NCBI RefSeq assembly: GCF_030253575.1
Contig: NC_080563.1
Span: 17,441,001-17,505,000, forward strand
Reading direction: 5' to 3'
DNA length: 64,000 nucleotides
Origin: Rhododendron vialii
Taxonomy: Eukaryota; Streptophyta; Magnoliopsida; Ericales; Ericaceae
The notes under the pieces are model-generated. The model searched no databases, was not told the origin of the DNA, and was given only the letters and a program-made list of their open reading frames with translations. Shown piece by piece: positions 1 to 10,860 of this stretch. Position 1 is the first letter of the stretch. Each line of letters opens with the position of its first letter. A program made the position numbers and the translations under genes.

Positions 1-423
1 GATCCCTTTGTTGGAGTAAAAGATCTATTTGTGTTTGAATCGCTGGGTGTGTACGAGTCGCTAGAACCAGATAAGGGAGATCTTGAGGTACGTAGTACAC
101 AACTTTTTCCGAGCGTCGGCGTCGGTGATATATTTGCGACCGAGATTTGTACTAGTACGATTTGGTTTGTGACTGAGATTTTTACTGATCGAGGGCGGAT
201 AAGGAGGGGCAAATTGGTCAAAAATCCAGGGAATAAAGCCAAAACTAATTATGCCCTCCTCAAACCCCATCCAGAAATATTCCCCTAAGCCGAATAAGGG
301 ATAGAAATACAATTGGGGTTGGGGGGGGGGGGGGGGGGGTATGGGGCGGAGGAAGTGGTGTATTTTTGGCAGCCAAACCAAGCAAAAACAATCACATCAA
401 GCCCTCATCTGCCGGGAAAAGTA
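1..423. other. Unassigned left edge with a poly-G tract
   Basis: I recognise no gene here. A run of 19 G residues lies at 321-339. The short open frames on both strands resemble no known family. Similarity to the right copy of the segmental duplication begins only at about 424, so this stretch is outside that duplication. Confidence 0.5.
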
Positions 424-868
424 GGATGCTTTGCTTAGGCGGAACATTGCCGTAGACCCGTTATGTCCTCTATGTAGTCAGGATTTGGAAACTATTGAGC
501 ATTTGTTTTTAATTGTGACTTTGCAAAAAGAGTGTGGAGAGCTTCTTACTTGGGTTTTGACTTTACCGTGGGGACTCCATTGGGATTTGTGGACTGGAAA
601 ATGGCTATAACATGCTCCTAATAAGGAATTGATCCAGGATTCGATTTTTATTATGTGGTCCATATTACGTGCTCGGAATGCTATGTTTTGTTCAAATCTA
701 TCAAGGCTGATGTGGCTAATGTCTGATCGGAGTCTCAGTGGGGGCTCTAATCATAGAGTTGCGGAGGAGATTCGAAAAGCTCAGCTTATGTGTTTTGTGT
801 TTAATAGAGCAGGTTTGGATGTGGTGTCTGCATCAAGACAGATTGCTCAGTATTTGTTCAGGCCCTGA
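424..868 (+). pseudogene. LINE ORF2 3'-end fragment (RT zinc-binding domain and tail), left copy
   Basis: The conceptual product matches the zinc-binding domain that follows reverse transcriptase in plant LINE-type ORF2 proteins. It shows a 'PLC..C' cysteine pair and an 'ETIEHLFL' segment, followed by a downstream conserved tail. Frames are broken, and no RT domain is present upstream. The partner at 46604-47160 keeps about 80 bp more of the 5' part and an extra 38-bp piece. This is a decayed retrotransposon scrap that was carried along with the kinase duplication. Confidence 0.7.
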
Positions 869-1338
869 ATGATCCTGGAAGCCCCCCCTTTTGTGTCCAA
901 TCTGCTCTTTCTGATTTTTCTTATTTGTGTTATTATCTTAATGTTGTAGAAGTTAAAGTACCAAGATTGGTGGTTAAGGCTGCTCATGACAAAGCTCGGG
1001 CAGCCTTAATTTTCAACCAAACGGTAGTTGTAATATTCTACTGATATATATAATATATATGTGTGGTTTTTTGTTGGTCAAAAACTACATCGACCTATAA
1101 TATCAAGAACAACCAAAACCGATCTCCACAACGGGCATGACAGAAGTGTGTTGCACGTTGCCATGCACCTAAATATAAAAGAATAGAACTGATTTACAAC
1201 TCATTTTCAACATTTGATTGGTAGTATGGAGGCTTTTGATATTCATAAAAATTTGCCCTCTCAAGTAATTTAAAATTTTACGCAATTCTGATCTTGTTGT
1301 CCTCCCACTTTTGAAATTTATGATCGGTGTTAGGAAAT

Positions 1339-1446
1339 TGATTTTAGCACTCCAAAAATTGATGGAGGGGCTCCAAAACGTCGTTTTGTGTATCAACACA
1401 GTTCAGTTTTGAAGCTCTTCCATCAATTATTGGAGTGCTAAAATCG
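1339..1446. mobile_element. Small foldback MITE upstream of the kinase, left copy
   Basis: Two inverted arms of about 26 bp, reading GATTTTAGCACTCCAAAAAT at the left end and its near-complement at 1420-1445, flank a short loop containing an AAAACG-rich sequence. The same structure is at 47640-47748 in the partner copy. No transposase is encoded and the superfamily is not determined. Confidence 0.6.
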
Positions 1447-2348
1447 CAATCCGTGTATATATTATTGCTTTCCTCGTATACTCATTTCTAACTATTTAGA
1501 AGTCAATTTAGTTTCTTATCATTTGACCAAGGAAAGTTTACCATAGGATTAAAAACCCAAATTCACCAATATTTATCAGTTAATTAGTGGCTAATTGAGA
1601 ATCAATATATGTGAACTCACGAAAAAATCATCTTTCTGATCATCTTAGCAACCCTTGAAATTTATTTTTCATTGTGTTTGAAACATTGTGCTATGTGTAT
1701 TTTGAACACTAGAATTGAACCAAAAAAATCAAAAGAAGTTGGAATTCATTTCCACATCATGATAAATTTAGGGAAAAACGAAACATTTAAAATAGTTATT
1801 GCGTTATTTTTTATTTTTGTAGGGGAATAAGATTTGACCATGTAAATTTTGTACGTTACTCCATTCATTTTCTTTTCACATCCATTTAATAAAATTGATC
1901 TTGTCCACAAACACCCTTATCTTGTACAAACTATAAACCTAGATCCTTTTGTGTAGAGCCACCACTATAAGCGAAGGGTGGGGATGGCTGGAGTCGCAGT
2001 TAATTGCATTAGTCGGTGAGTAATCATAAAAAAATGATTGAATTTATTTAGAACTAAATAAAACTTTTTAATGGCTGTGGGAATAACCATGGAGCTAGAA
2101 AAAAAAAAGTTTGTGTAATTTAACTACATATCAGGGGCTTTGTACATCACAAATAACGGATAATAGATCTTTTCCTCCAAAGGCACTTGATTCTCCTCCA
2201 AGGCTCCTCATCAAAATAGGAAACTAAGTAATTAATGAAACAGAGATAAACCAGACTTCCTATCCAATCTGGAAATCTCCTGCATTGATCTTCACCGTCA
2301 TCAATCTGTGTGTATTGCTTTGAAAGCAAGCAACAGCAGACACGTATC

Positions 2349-2355
2349 TATATAA
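2349..2355 (+). promoter_or_regulatory. TATA box of the kinase gene
   Basis: TATATAA lies 125 bp before the chosen ATG. A GA-rich 5' leader is between them, as is common in plant genes. The element and its surroundings are retained in the duplicate (56605-56611). Confidence 0.5.
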
Positions 2356-2479
2356 CCTAGAAAACCCATGAAGAGGTTTCAAACTACGCACTTGAAGAAG
2401 ATTAAGCAGTAATTCCAGAGAGAGAGAGAGAAAAAAAATAAAAACAGATAGAGAGATTTTGACTGATTGATTGAGTTTA

Positions 2480-3703
2480 ATGAAGTGGAGGAGAGGCGAA
2501 ACGTTGGGAGTGGGGGCTTCTGGAATGGTATCTCTAGCACTGGTTGATGATCAGGCCGCCTTCGATCACGATTTACCTTGTGTTATGGCCGTGAAATCTG
2601 CCCCATTACACGAATCGCGCTCGATTTGCAGAGAGAGAAGATACCTTGATCGGTTCGAAGGCTGTCCGAATGTTGTACGCTGTTTCGGTTCTGATACCAC
2701 GACTGAAGAAGGAGAGGACTGGTACAACCTATTCTTGGAGTACGCCTCCGGTGGCAGTCTATTTGATCGCATTCGTAGGTCAGGCAGAGGAGGATTACCG
2801 GAATCTGAAGCGAGGCGATACGCGAAATCTATACTCCTGGGTTTGAATCACGTTCACAAACAAGGATACGTCCACTGTGACATAAAGCCTCATAATGTAG
2901 TGCTTGTGGAGAGTGAGAGTGAAGTAATAAAACCTCCAATGAATCTGAATGGAAAGAGGAAAAGGGTTGAGAAAGAACACACAGCAAAGATTGCTGATTT
3001 TGGGGTTGCAATGAAGGCCGGAAAGAGAAAGGAGGATCAAGAAAGCAAGGGGAAATTAAGGGGTACGCCTATGTATATCGCCCCCGAGTCGATTCGGTGT
3101 GGAGAATATGAGGCTCACTCTGATATATGGGCACTTGGGTGCACTGTTTTACACATGCTAACGGGAGAACTGCCTTGGAAGTGTGACAAAAATACCGAAA
3201 AGGCGGCTCTTTTGTTCAAGATTGGATTCAGAGAAGAAGTGCCAGAAATTCCAAGTCATGGGTTGTCGAAAGAGGCGCAAGATTTCCTCAACAAGTGCTT
3301 GGTTAGGGATCCTAAGCCACGGTGGACGGGTGACATGCTCTTAGCCCATCCTTTTGTCTCGGGACATGACTGCATGACGGCTGAAAGTATAAAAGGCGAA
3401 AGGAGCAGAGTTGTTCAGCCACAGAAGGCAGCAAAAGAAGTACATGATTTGTCGTCAAGCCAGAGTTCGTTTGATCTTACCAAACCGTACTTGCTCATGT
3501 CGCGTTCAGCATTAAACGGAATCTTGCCTGATTTCAGCAAGATTCGTACCATTAAAAAGGCGAAAAGAGCAGAGGAGGAGGGAGAAGAAAAAGAGAAGAA
3601 GTTTGAATCGAGTTTTCGACCGGATGCCTGGGAGAGGTGCTGGGGTATAAAGCCCATTCCGGTGATACCAAGCTCCAACATTGCTATTGAGATTTTCAAT
3701 TAA
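2480..3703 (+). CDS. MAPKKK-type (MEKK-like, MAPKKK17/18/20-related) serine/threonine kinase, intact copy
   Basis: This is an uninterrupted single exon of 407 residues. The start is the ATG at 2480; an upstream in-frame TTG is not a plausible plant start. The kinase domain covers roughly residues 3-293. Visible landmarks are the glycine loop GVGASGMV (10-17), the ATP-anchoring Lys39 in AVKS, the catalytic loop HCDIKPHN (132-139), DFG (173-175), GTPMYIAPE (195-203) and HPFV (290-293). An insert of about 20 residues rich in K/R/E lies between the catalytic loop and DFG. The catalytic loop has Cys where RD kinases have Arg. The layout and the missing introns fit the plant MAPKKK17/18/20 group, which acts at the top of MAP-kinase cascades in stress and ABA signalling; that role is inferred from the family. 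The tail after the kinase domain is Lys/Glu-rich. The gene has a frameshifted, truncated duplicate at 56736-57891. Confidence 0.88.
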   Translation: MKWRRGETLGVGASGMVSLALVDDQAAFDHDLPCVMAVKSAPLHESRSICRERRYLDRFEGCPNVVRCFGSDTTTEEGEDWYNLFLEYASGGSLFDRIRRSGRGGLPESEARRYAKSILLGLNHVHKQGYVHCDIKPHNVVLVESESEVIKPPMNLNGKRKRVEKEHTAKIADFGVAMKAGKRKEDQESKGKLRGTPMYIAPESIRCGEYEAHSDIWALGCTVLHMLTGELPWKCDKNTEKAALLFKIGFREEVPEIPSHGLSKEAQDFLNKCLVRDPKPRWTGDMLLAHPFVSGHDCMTAESIKGERSRVVQPQKAAKEVHDLSSSQSSFDLTKPYLLMSRSALNGILPDFSKIRTIKKAKRAEEEGEEKEKKFESSFRPDAWERCWGIKPIPVIPSSNIAIEIFN

Positions 3704-4425
3704 TTATGATTTTTCATTCCCCTTCAAACCCTTCAAAAGGAAAGGGTATTCATTCATTGAGCAATCATTAGACATGAGAATTGTAAATTTGAAATCCTTA
3801 TTAGCAAATAGTGGATTTGCTCTGTTGTGTTCATTTATACAGCAATTACAGGTTCTATGAATTCTGTTTGCAATTAGCACTATGGGATTTGGGCATGTCT
3901 CTCATATAGTTGAACACTTTCTGCACAGTGACAGAATTTCAATTTTCTTGAGCTTTTTGCCGTTCATTTTTTGTAGACAGTGTAGTAAGAAAGTTTGAAG
4001 CAGGTATGGATGGTTTTCTTCTACAAGGTTATGTTAACTATATGATTTTACAGAACTATAAACACTCAATAATGCACTCTTTATATGTTTTTCTGAGATA
4101 GTACAAACTGATTCAAATACTTTTAGAATTTATTAGAACTCTCCTATCATGCATCTAGTCAAGTACGCAAAACTAGACAATAAATAAGTTCATGTACGAG
4201 TCATATAATTCATACATGAAAACTAATGGCTCTTAAACTAAGAAATGGCTCTCGACCCTTAGACTCCACACACACAAAAAGACACAAAAGATATGTACCA
4301 TGAACATATGTCGAACGCACATAGACTCTTCATGTACCACACATGAATTTCCGTTAACAATGTATCCAACATAATTACCAATTCGAAATTGATTCCAAGA
4401 GAAACTAGGCATGCTTGAATAATTT
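3704..4425. other. Intergenic region between two convergent genes
   Basis: This holds the presumed 3' UTRs of the kinase (plus strand) and of the 4CL-like gene (minus strand). It is AT-rich with several AATAAA-like strings. No further gene or repeat is recognised. Confidence 0.6.
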
Positions 4426-6248
4426 CTAAATTCTGGAAATTAAGCCCCTCAGTTCCCGTCGGAGAATCTTTCCCGCCGCCGACCTAGGTATTGAATTTGT
4501 GAACACCACCTTCCTCACTTTCTTGTATGGTGCAACCTGCCACGAAAAAAGTAAACCATGTGATTGGGGGCTTCGTCGTGCATGATAGCCCGAACATATA
4601 AGGAGAGATAAATAGAAGGCATTGAGCCCAATGAAAGAGAAGGTACCTGCATAGCAACATAGTCTCTTACAGCAGCCTCAGAAAGCAGACTTCCCTGCCT
4701 CTTCAGGACAAAAGCCATCGGCACCTCCCCCGCTTCCTCGTCCTTGGCTCTGCAAAAACATAAAAGAAACTCAACATAAATAAAATTTCAACAAGAGCCT
4801 GTAGACACATGTTTTTTTTCTCCAGGTAATCCAACAGATCATTGAAAGAACAGACAAATACAAGAAGCAAGAAATGCAGACCTCCCGGATTATATGAAGA
4901 AAATAAACATGACAACAAGCTATGGGCTACAACCTTGAGAGGGATTCGCCGAGGATGACAAAGAGGAAGGTTGGGGGAGGAGGCTTTAACCAAAGAAAAT
5001 TAAGAGCACCTAATTCTAACAACCTATGTAGTTTTGCCAAAATTAGAGGTAATTAGTACTCTCCTGGACGAAAATGCCAACCGGCTACTATATAAGTGCA
5101 TAAAATGGTCACACTTACGATGTTACTGCAGCATCAAGTATATCGGGATGGGTAACCAATACAGCTTCTAACTCGGCAGGAGCAATCTGCAAAAGTTTAA
5201 TTATAACAACCGAAAGAGGTTTATGTCTGCGATAATATTTTGTCGAACAAATTACATATACCTAAAATTTAAAAAAGGCAGGTAATCATATACCTGAAAG
5301 CCCTTGTATTTGATGATCTCTTTCAAGCGATCTAATATATGCAAGTACCCTTCCTCGTCGAAACAAACAATGTCTCCCGTACGCAACCAACCATGTTCGT
5401 CAATTGTTATCGCAGTGGCCTCCGGATTATTCAAGTAACCTACCAAGTTAGAGCAAACAATCAGCTTCGAACTGGTAAATAGAAAATACAGATCATTTCA
5501 AAGGTGAACGGAGATCGAAAATCTCTTCGAAGGTCCTCGTTCTCTTTCTCGCTTTTTCTCCTACTTTTGACGAGATCTACAAATTATACTCACGTAATTG
5601 GGAGAGAGCAGTGAATTGGAAGAAATGTTTACTCTGCCGTATGTAATCTCGTATCATGAATTCTTTCATCTAAGGCTAAGTTTCTTGGATTGAACAGTGC
5701 TTAAAATCGGTTAAGTTCAGTCATGAAACACGCAAGCACAGGTGACGATAAGCTCATTTAGCCCCAAAATAAAAACAGTGAGTAGTAACACACATAATCG
5801 GAAAACCATTGCTTGTTGCTTGCCCTCGAAGCAGTGCTCAACACCAATCACCAATTGACACCCCGAATATTACGACAAAACCGGGGCATACAAGTGATGA
5901 ACCCACGATCGCAGAAGCACCCGTCCCTAAATGATCCCCATATAGGTATCAAACCGGGGGTCATAAGAAATACGTACCGGACAAGCCATGTGGTCTGTTC
6001 AATGAATTTTTGTAATTCTAAAATCACGGGAAACAACGGGGACATCTGTTTCGCAAGGTAAACATGAATGGGAACATAGAGCGTAGTCAATTCATAATAT
6101 GTTAGAATCTTATTGTTACACTTAACTATTCTATCTAAAAGTGAATTAAAAATTTCGCAAATAAAAAAAGTTCAAACAAGTAGAAAAACTCTCTCGCTCT
6201 CTCGCAAATAAAAAAAAGTTCAAACAAGTAGAAAAACACACACACACA

Positions 6249-6331
<83 letters not shown>

Positions 6332-7390
6332 GGTGAAAAACAACTATGAACACACAGCTACAAAAGTAGTAGTGGTGCTTCAATTTGTATGAATCTTGGA
6401 TTTTATGGTTCTGAATTCGAGTAAAAATGATCCTATCGAAGCACCTAAGATCTTGTGCTTTCTTTCATTTCACACTCTTTTTTTTTTTCAATAAAGAAAT
6501 GGAGCCCTCGCCCCAGCATATTAGTTAATTGTAACCTTCAAAATACGTACAAAGCCTAACGGCCTCTCCAATAGGCAATAACATTAGAAAAAAGAAAGGA
6601 AAAAGAAAGTTTTAGCCCAGGCAAAATACTAAAAAAATGGAGTACTATATTTGAAACATGCAGGGATAAGTGGTCATGTAACCTTAATTCGAAACATCCA
6701 AATTCCCCATGCTCCTGGAGAGTCTCCATTTCTGACTGCGAGAGGGAGAGAGAGTCATTTTAATGATTCACTATGCATTTTTGTAAACTTGTAAATCAGA
6801 AATTTATTTTGATAATTTTTTAATTTCTGTAACTTTTTTATTTAGATTTTTGTCGTAATTTTTGAGATTAATCGTTCGTCTTGATAAGTCGAATCGGTTA
6901 TATAAAAATATGGACCGATATTTAAAAAATTCAAACAAAATAGAACTTTAGACAAATAGGACATCTGTTTAATACTTTTTTAGTCCTTAGTGAGCTTTTT
7001 TTTTTCATCATAATTTGTTTTAACATTTTCTTGTTGACACGGATTATTAATCTAAAAAATATAATATGAATCTAACAAAAATTAGAAAAAGACTAAATTT
7101 TACAAGAACAATTTAAGAATGCTTGCACAAAATACTCCAGTAAATCATGTGACAGCCTTTTTGTCGTTCTGCAAGCATTCCTTTAAGGGGAATGCTAGGT
7201 GCAAAGAAAACTTATCCCGAAAGTATTTCGAAAACAGTAATCAATGGTTGAGAATCACTTTGATGATTATGTCACACACATCAAAGTGAATCTCAACCAC
7301 TAATTGATCTTTTCGGGGTACTTTTGGGATAAATTTTTTTTGTCTCTAACATTTCTGCTTGCGGAAAAGTAGTAGTAGTAAGTATATACC

Positions 7391-7441
<51 letters not shown>

Positions 7442-10176
7442 TAATGAATTAATAGAATGCTTGCAGAAAAGTAGTACAGTAGTAATGTGACAACCTTTAA
7501 TTTCGTCGTTTCCCTTCTCGACAAGGCATATACCATGAGAGAGAGAGAGAGAGAGAGAGAGCCAATTTAATGAATTAAAAGAATGCTTGCAGAAAAGTAG
7601 TAGTAATGTGACAACCTTTCCGTCGTTCTAGATATGGCATTCTATACGAGAAGGGAAAAAAATAAAAATAAAATTCATCTAGAGGCCAAAATTACCGTCA
7701 GCAATGCTGGTCCTCAAAAAGTTTTTTCAAAAATATTCCCGAAGAAGATGTATGATTCAAATTCTTTTGGATGGATGGGTCTTACACATCAGAAAAAATT
7801 TTAATCATTAATATTAATTTTGGAAACATTTCGAGTAAACTTTTCCGAGAGCTATAGAAATATAAAATTACCTTTCATAACGGCAGGTCCTCTTAACCAA
7901 AGTTCACCGCTCTTCCCAGGAGGCAAGAAGGAGCCGGTAACCCAATCTACCACTTTAGCTTCCATATTTGGAGCCATAAGCCCCATCGAGGTGTGCTTAC
8001 GACACTTTTCTGTATTGAAGCCACGGCTTCCTACAGCAGTTGACTCAGTCATGCCATAGCCCTGTCAAGTGCACGTGAACACACAAAATTTGCACAAAAG
8101 AAAAAAGAAATCCGAAGATGCTATGTTTACCGCAACAGTCCACCTCATGTCTAAGTGGGACTAGAGTTACTTTGGGCCCCAAAAAAATACAAAAAAGTAC
8201 CTATAAATTTAAGATATTTTTTATTAAATTCTATAAAAAAATCAGTTCAATCGAATATCAATATGCATGTTATTCGAATTTGTAAAGGCGAAATATACCT
8301 ACCAATATGCGATTGAGCTAATTTTTACAGGACTCCATAAAAAATATTTTAAGACTTATTCTTTTGTATTTTTGTGAAGTCCGAAGTGAATCCCACGTAA
8401 TTATGCAATGGGCTCGTACAGTGGGTGTAGACTCAATGAAAGAAATAAGCATAAAACCAAAAAAGAAGAAAAAGAAAAGGAAACACATGCAACACGTGAA
8501 ACATCACTCTCAACTCAGCACCAGAAATCATTGATAACCACCGTGGGACAACCTAATCTATTATTTCAGGAATTAAAAACCAGAAAACTAATATGGGATT
8601 CGGAATCCCCTCGAGATCTCTTCGCTCTCTTGACCTCTGTTGTTTTTGTATAATCTATATTTGGTGAATCGCTCGCTTGTGTACGGGTGTGCTAATTAAA
8701 CAATTTTAGCAGGTTAATCTATCTTGACAATTTTAGTAGGTGAAGTTGTCCTGACATCAGGTTCCAAAAATGAGTGAGAATTTTAGTATCAGGGTCAGTG
8801 TTAGCTGCCGCCTAGCCCCCGTCTAGGCGTTAGGTGATGGTCTAATGTCTAGATTAGACAGCCGACTAGTCGAATGCCTAATTCCCGTCTAGGCGCTAGT
8901 TGACGTCCCTTTTCCATCCAACTAGTGCTAAGTGATTTTCAGAACATTCATCACGGTGCACTTTCCGTGCATGTTAGACCATTATTAGACCAATGCAATA
9001 AATCAAATTTTACGACTGCTATTTCTTGTCTGGACTCTGGGGTCATGTGGGATATATAGTTTTACCATGTAAATTTGCTTAGCACACAAATCAAATAAAA
9101 CAGTGAACAATACCTGAATGAAATCAACATGAGGGAGAGTCTGCACGAAATCCTCGATGCTTTTCCTGGTCACCGGAGCCGCACCACAGCAAACCTGCTT
9201 CAAACTCTTCCAAACACCTCCCTCAACACACTTAGCTTTCACCGTCAGCGCCACCAGCAACGGCGGAACAGCCGTAAAGTGGGTGACCCTGTATCTCCCA
9301 GTAGCCTTCACCATTTCGTCAGCATCAAACTTCCTCATCACAACCACGGTAGAACCCAATGACAACAACCCCAACACGAAATGCGAAAGCCCGTAAATAT
9401 GGAACATGGGCATAACAACTAGATGCACGTTTTCCTCACTCGAATACTCGTACTGTGAAGCTTCAAACCTGACAAAAAGCTCAATCATGGATATCAGATT
9501 CCTGTGTGATAACACAACCCCTTTACAAGTCCCGGTTGTGCCCGAAGAATACATGATCGCTGCAGTGTCTTCTTGACGAATCACAGGCCTTGGAACCGAA
9601 ATGGGATTTCTCTCCCCAATCAACTTGTCAAAATCTGACACACCGATTTGTTTCAAATCAAAACCTCCAGTTTCCGGCACCGCAATTGCACGTATACCCA
9701 ACTGATGAAACTTGCCAAGGCAATCAGGCAAAGTAAAGGCAAGAGTTGCATTACTGTCGAGTGTTTGTTTCTTTATCTCAGGGAGAGTACTCAGAGGATT
9801 CATGGTGGTCACAACAGCACCCAAGTACAGAACACCAAAGACTATAACAGGGAAGTAGATAGAATTCGGTAGCAGGATCAAAACGACGTTGCCTTGCGAA
9901 ATGCCCATTTGGTGGAGGCCAGAGGCCATGGATTTGACCAATGGGTAGAGGTGTGAGTAGGGGATTGTGTGGCCGGACGTGGAGTCAATGAGGGCTGAGA
10001 CGCCATTGTGAGGCTTTGAGAAGATGTGGGAAACGACGTCGAGGAATGGGTCTGTTGGGAGGTTTACGGGAGGGTGTTTGCTGTGGTATGTGCCTGTTTC
10101 TGGGGAGTACCAGTGGGAGGTGGGTTGGGGTTTTGGAGAGGTGAAGTACTTGAGATTGTCGTTCATGCTTGTTGCC

Positions 10177-10178
<2 letters not shown>
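4426..10178 (-). CDS. 4-coumarate:CoA ligase-like acyl-activating enzyme, six exons
   Basis: Exons in transcription order are 10178-9114, 8061-7872, 5439-5294, 5186-5119, 4749-4647 and 4536-4426. All junctions are GT-AG and the joined frame gives 560 residues, normal for the family. The start is the ATG at 10178; an upstream in-frame ATG would only add CT-repeat-encoded Ser-Leu. Landmarks are the AMP-binding box [10 protein letters not shown] (211-220), GYGMTES (356-362, straddling intron 1), GELWLRG (407-413), TGD (439-441), the hinge DRLKE (455-459), and the catalytic Lys near 547 in PRSAAGK. Such enzymes adenylate a carboxylate and transfer it to CoA. The sequence fits the 4CL-like (4CLL/OPCL) clade of fatty or jasmonate-precursor acids better than I can argue for true 4CL, but the substrate is not decidable here. 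The C-terminus is Ser-Arg-Ile, a possible weak peroxisomal signal. Confidence 0.92.
6158..6329. repeat. CA/CT microsatellite with a duplicated flank, in intron 2
   Basis: About 40 CT dinucleotides (6250-6329) follow a short CA run (6236-6250). The preceding 35 bp, containing AAAGTTCAAACAAGTAGAAA, is present twice in tandem (about 6158-6237). Peptides of repeating Arg-Glu from this stretch are artefacts. Confidence 0.9.
7188..7356. mobile_element. Foldback MITE in intron 2
   Basis: Two arms of about 75 bp are imperfect inverted copies meeting near 7264/7277. The inner part of each arm contains CATCAAAGTGA or its complement. The outer parts share TTATCCC and the strings toward GAATGCT / AACATTTCTGC. 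No coding capacity. It is a hairpin-forming MITE of unassigned superfamily. Confidence 0.65.
7357..7650. repeat. Tandem units each holding a GA microsatellite, in intron 2
   Basis: A unit of about 110-125 bp containing GAATGCTTGCAGAAAAGTAG, AATGTGACAACCTTT and a GA run occurs about three times. GA runs are at 7391-7438 and 7537-7561. A more diverged relative lies just upstream at about 7125-7190. The units differ mainly in GA length and small indels. Confidence 0.75.
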
Positions 10179-10232
<54 letters not shown>

Positions 10233-10265
10233 CCGAAAATGGGTAGACTTTGTGTGATTCAAAAG
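10179..10265 (-). repeat. GA/CT microsatellite in the 5' leader of the 4CL-like gene
   Basis: About 25 GA dinucleotides (10181-10230 on the plus strand, read as CT on the coding strand) end immediately before the ATG at 10178. CT-rich leaders are common in plant transcripts and may affect expression. Length polymorphism is likely. Confidence 0.8.
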
Positions 10266-10506
10266 ACAGGAACCGGATGACAGGAGTATTATTGAGGTGG
10301 AGATCCCATTTTGGAGATTTCAATTTCTAAAAGGGCGATGGGTGCCTCCAATAGTCCCCTACGAACTATACAAAAATTTAAGAAAATAAAGAATAAATTA
10401 CAAAATCTCTTCAAATATGTTATGTTCATTATCTATTTTAGAGTTTTAGAGCCTATAGGAGATGCTCGAAATCTGACGGTTTGAAGTTCCACTAATTAAA
10501 CAGAGA

Positions 10507-10860
10507 GGCAGAGAGCTTGTGGGAGTGGTCTTTGGTTTTTTTTTTTGGGAGTGGACTCCAATCCATGTTTTGAACTGGATGAGACAGTTGCAAGGCAGAG
10601 AGCTTGTGGGAGTGGTCTTTGGTTTTTTTTTTTGGGAGTGGACTCCAATCCATGTTTTGAACTGGATGAGACAGTTGCAATCTGAACCGTTAAATACTGT
10701 AATCAATAGTTCGGATTTGCTTAGAGATTTTTCGCTGGAAGAATTGAATTCTTCACTCCAAAAATCCTAAGCAATTCGAACCATTGAATTTCCCAACGCA
10801 CAGTTCAGATTTGGACTGTTTCCTCCGGTCCAAAACTTGGACGGAAGATGATCCGATCTC
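10507..10860. mobile_element. Foldback MITE with part of its left arm tandemly duplicated
   Basis: The sequence from about 10550 to 10745 and that from about 10765 to 10860 are imperfect inverted repeats; both contain the GTTTTGAACTGG / CGGTCCAAAAC pair and the GGATTTGCTTAG / CTAAGCAATTCG pair. The loop is about 25 bp. In addition, 87 bp of the left arm (10507-10593) is repeated almost exactly at 10594-10680. It lies about 330 bp upstream of the 4CL-like start codon. Confidence 0.65.

Larger units (their letters stand above)
424..3636. repeat. Left copy of a direct segmental duplication (partner 46686-57891)
   Basis: Nearly all of this block recurs in the same order and orientation at 46686-57891: LINE fragment, foldback element, kinase upstream region and kinase CDS. 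This copy lacks the CACTA and PIF/Harbinger insertions found in the partner, and it lacks about 38 bp present there at about 46975-47012. About 140 bp around 1990-2130 is unrelated in the two copies. Similarity stops at 3636 because the partner is interrupted there by an LTR, so the true right limit of the duplication lies outside this window. Confidence 0.9.
5440..7871 (-). other. Intron 2 of the 4CL-like gene, repeat-rich
   Basis: This 2432-bp intron holds a CA/CT microsatellite, a foldback MITE and a triplicated GA-bearing unit (separate entries). Its donor reads AAAG|GTAAT and its acceptor ends TTGGTAG on the minus strand. No other coding sequence is seen. Confidence 0.8.

Noticed and set aside
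2471..2479. In-frame TTG upstream of the kinase ATG
   Set aside because: Plant nuclear genes start at ATG; the ATG at 2480 is the first in frame and is conserved in the duplicate.
10179..10262. N-terminal extension of the 4CL-like protein from an ATG at 10262
   Set aside because: It would add mostly Ser-Leu dipeptides encoded by a CT microsatellite; the ATG at 10178 starts a family-typical N-terminus.
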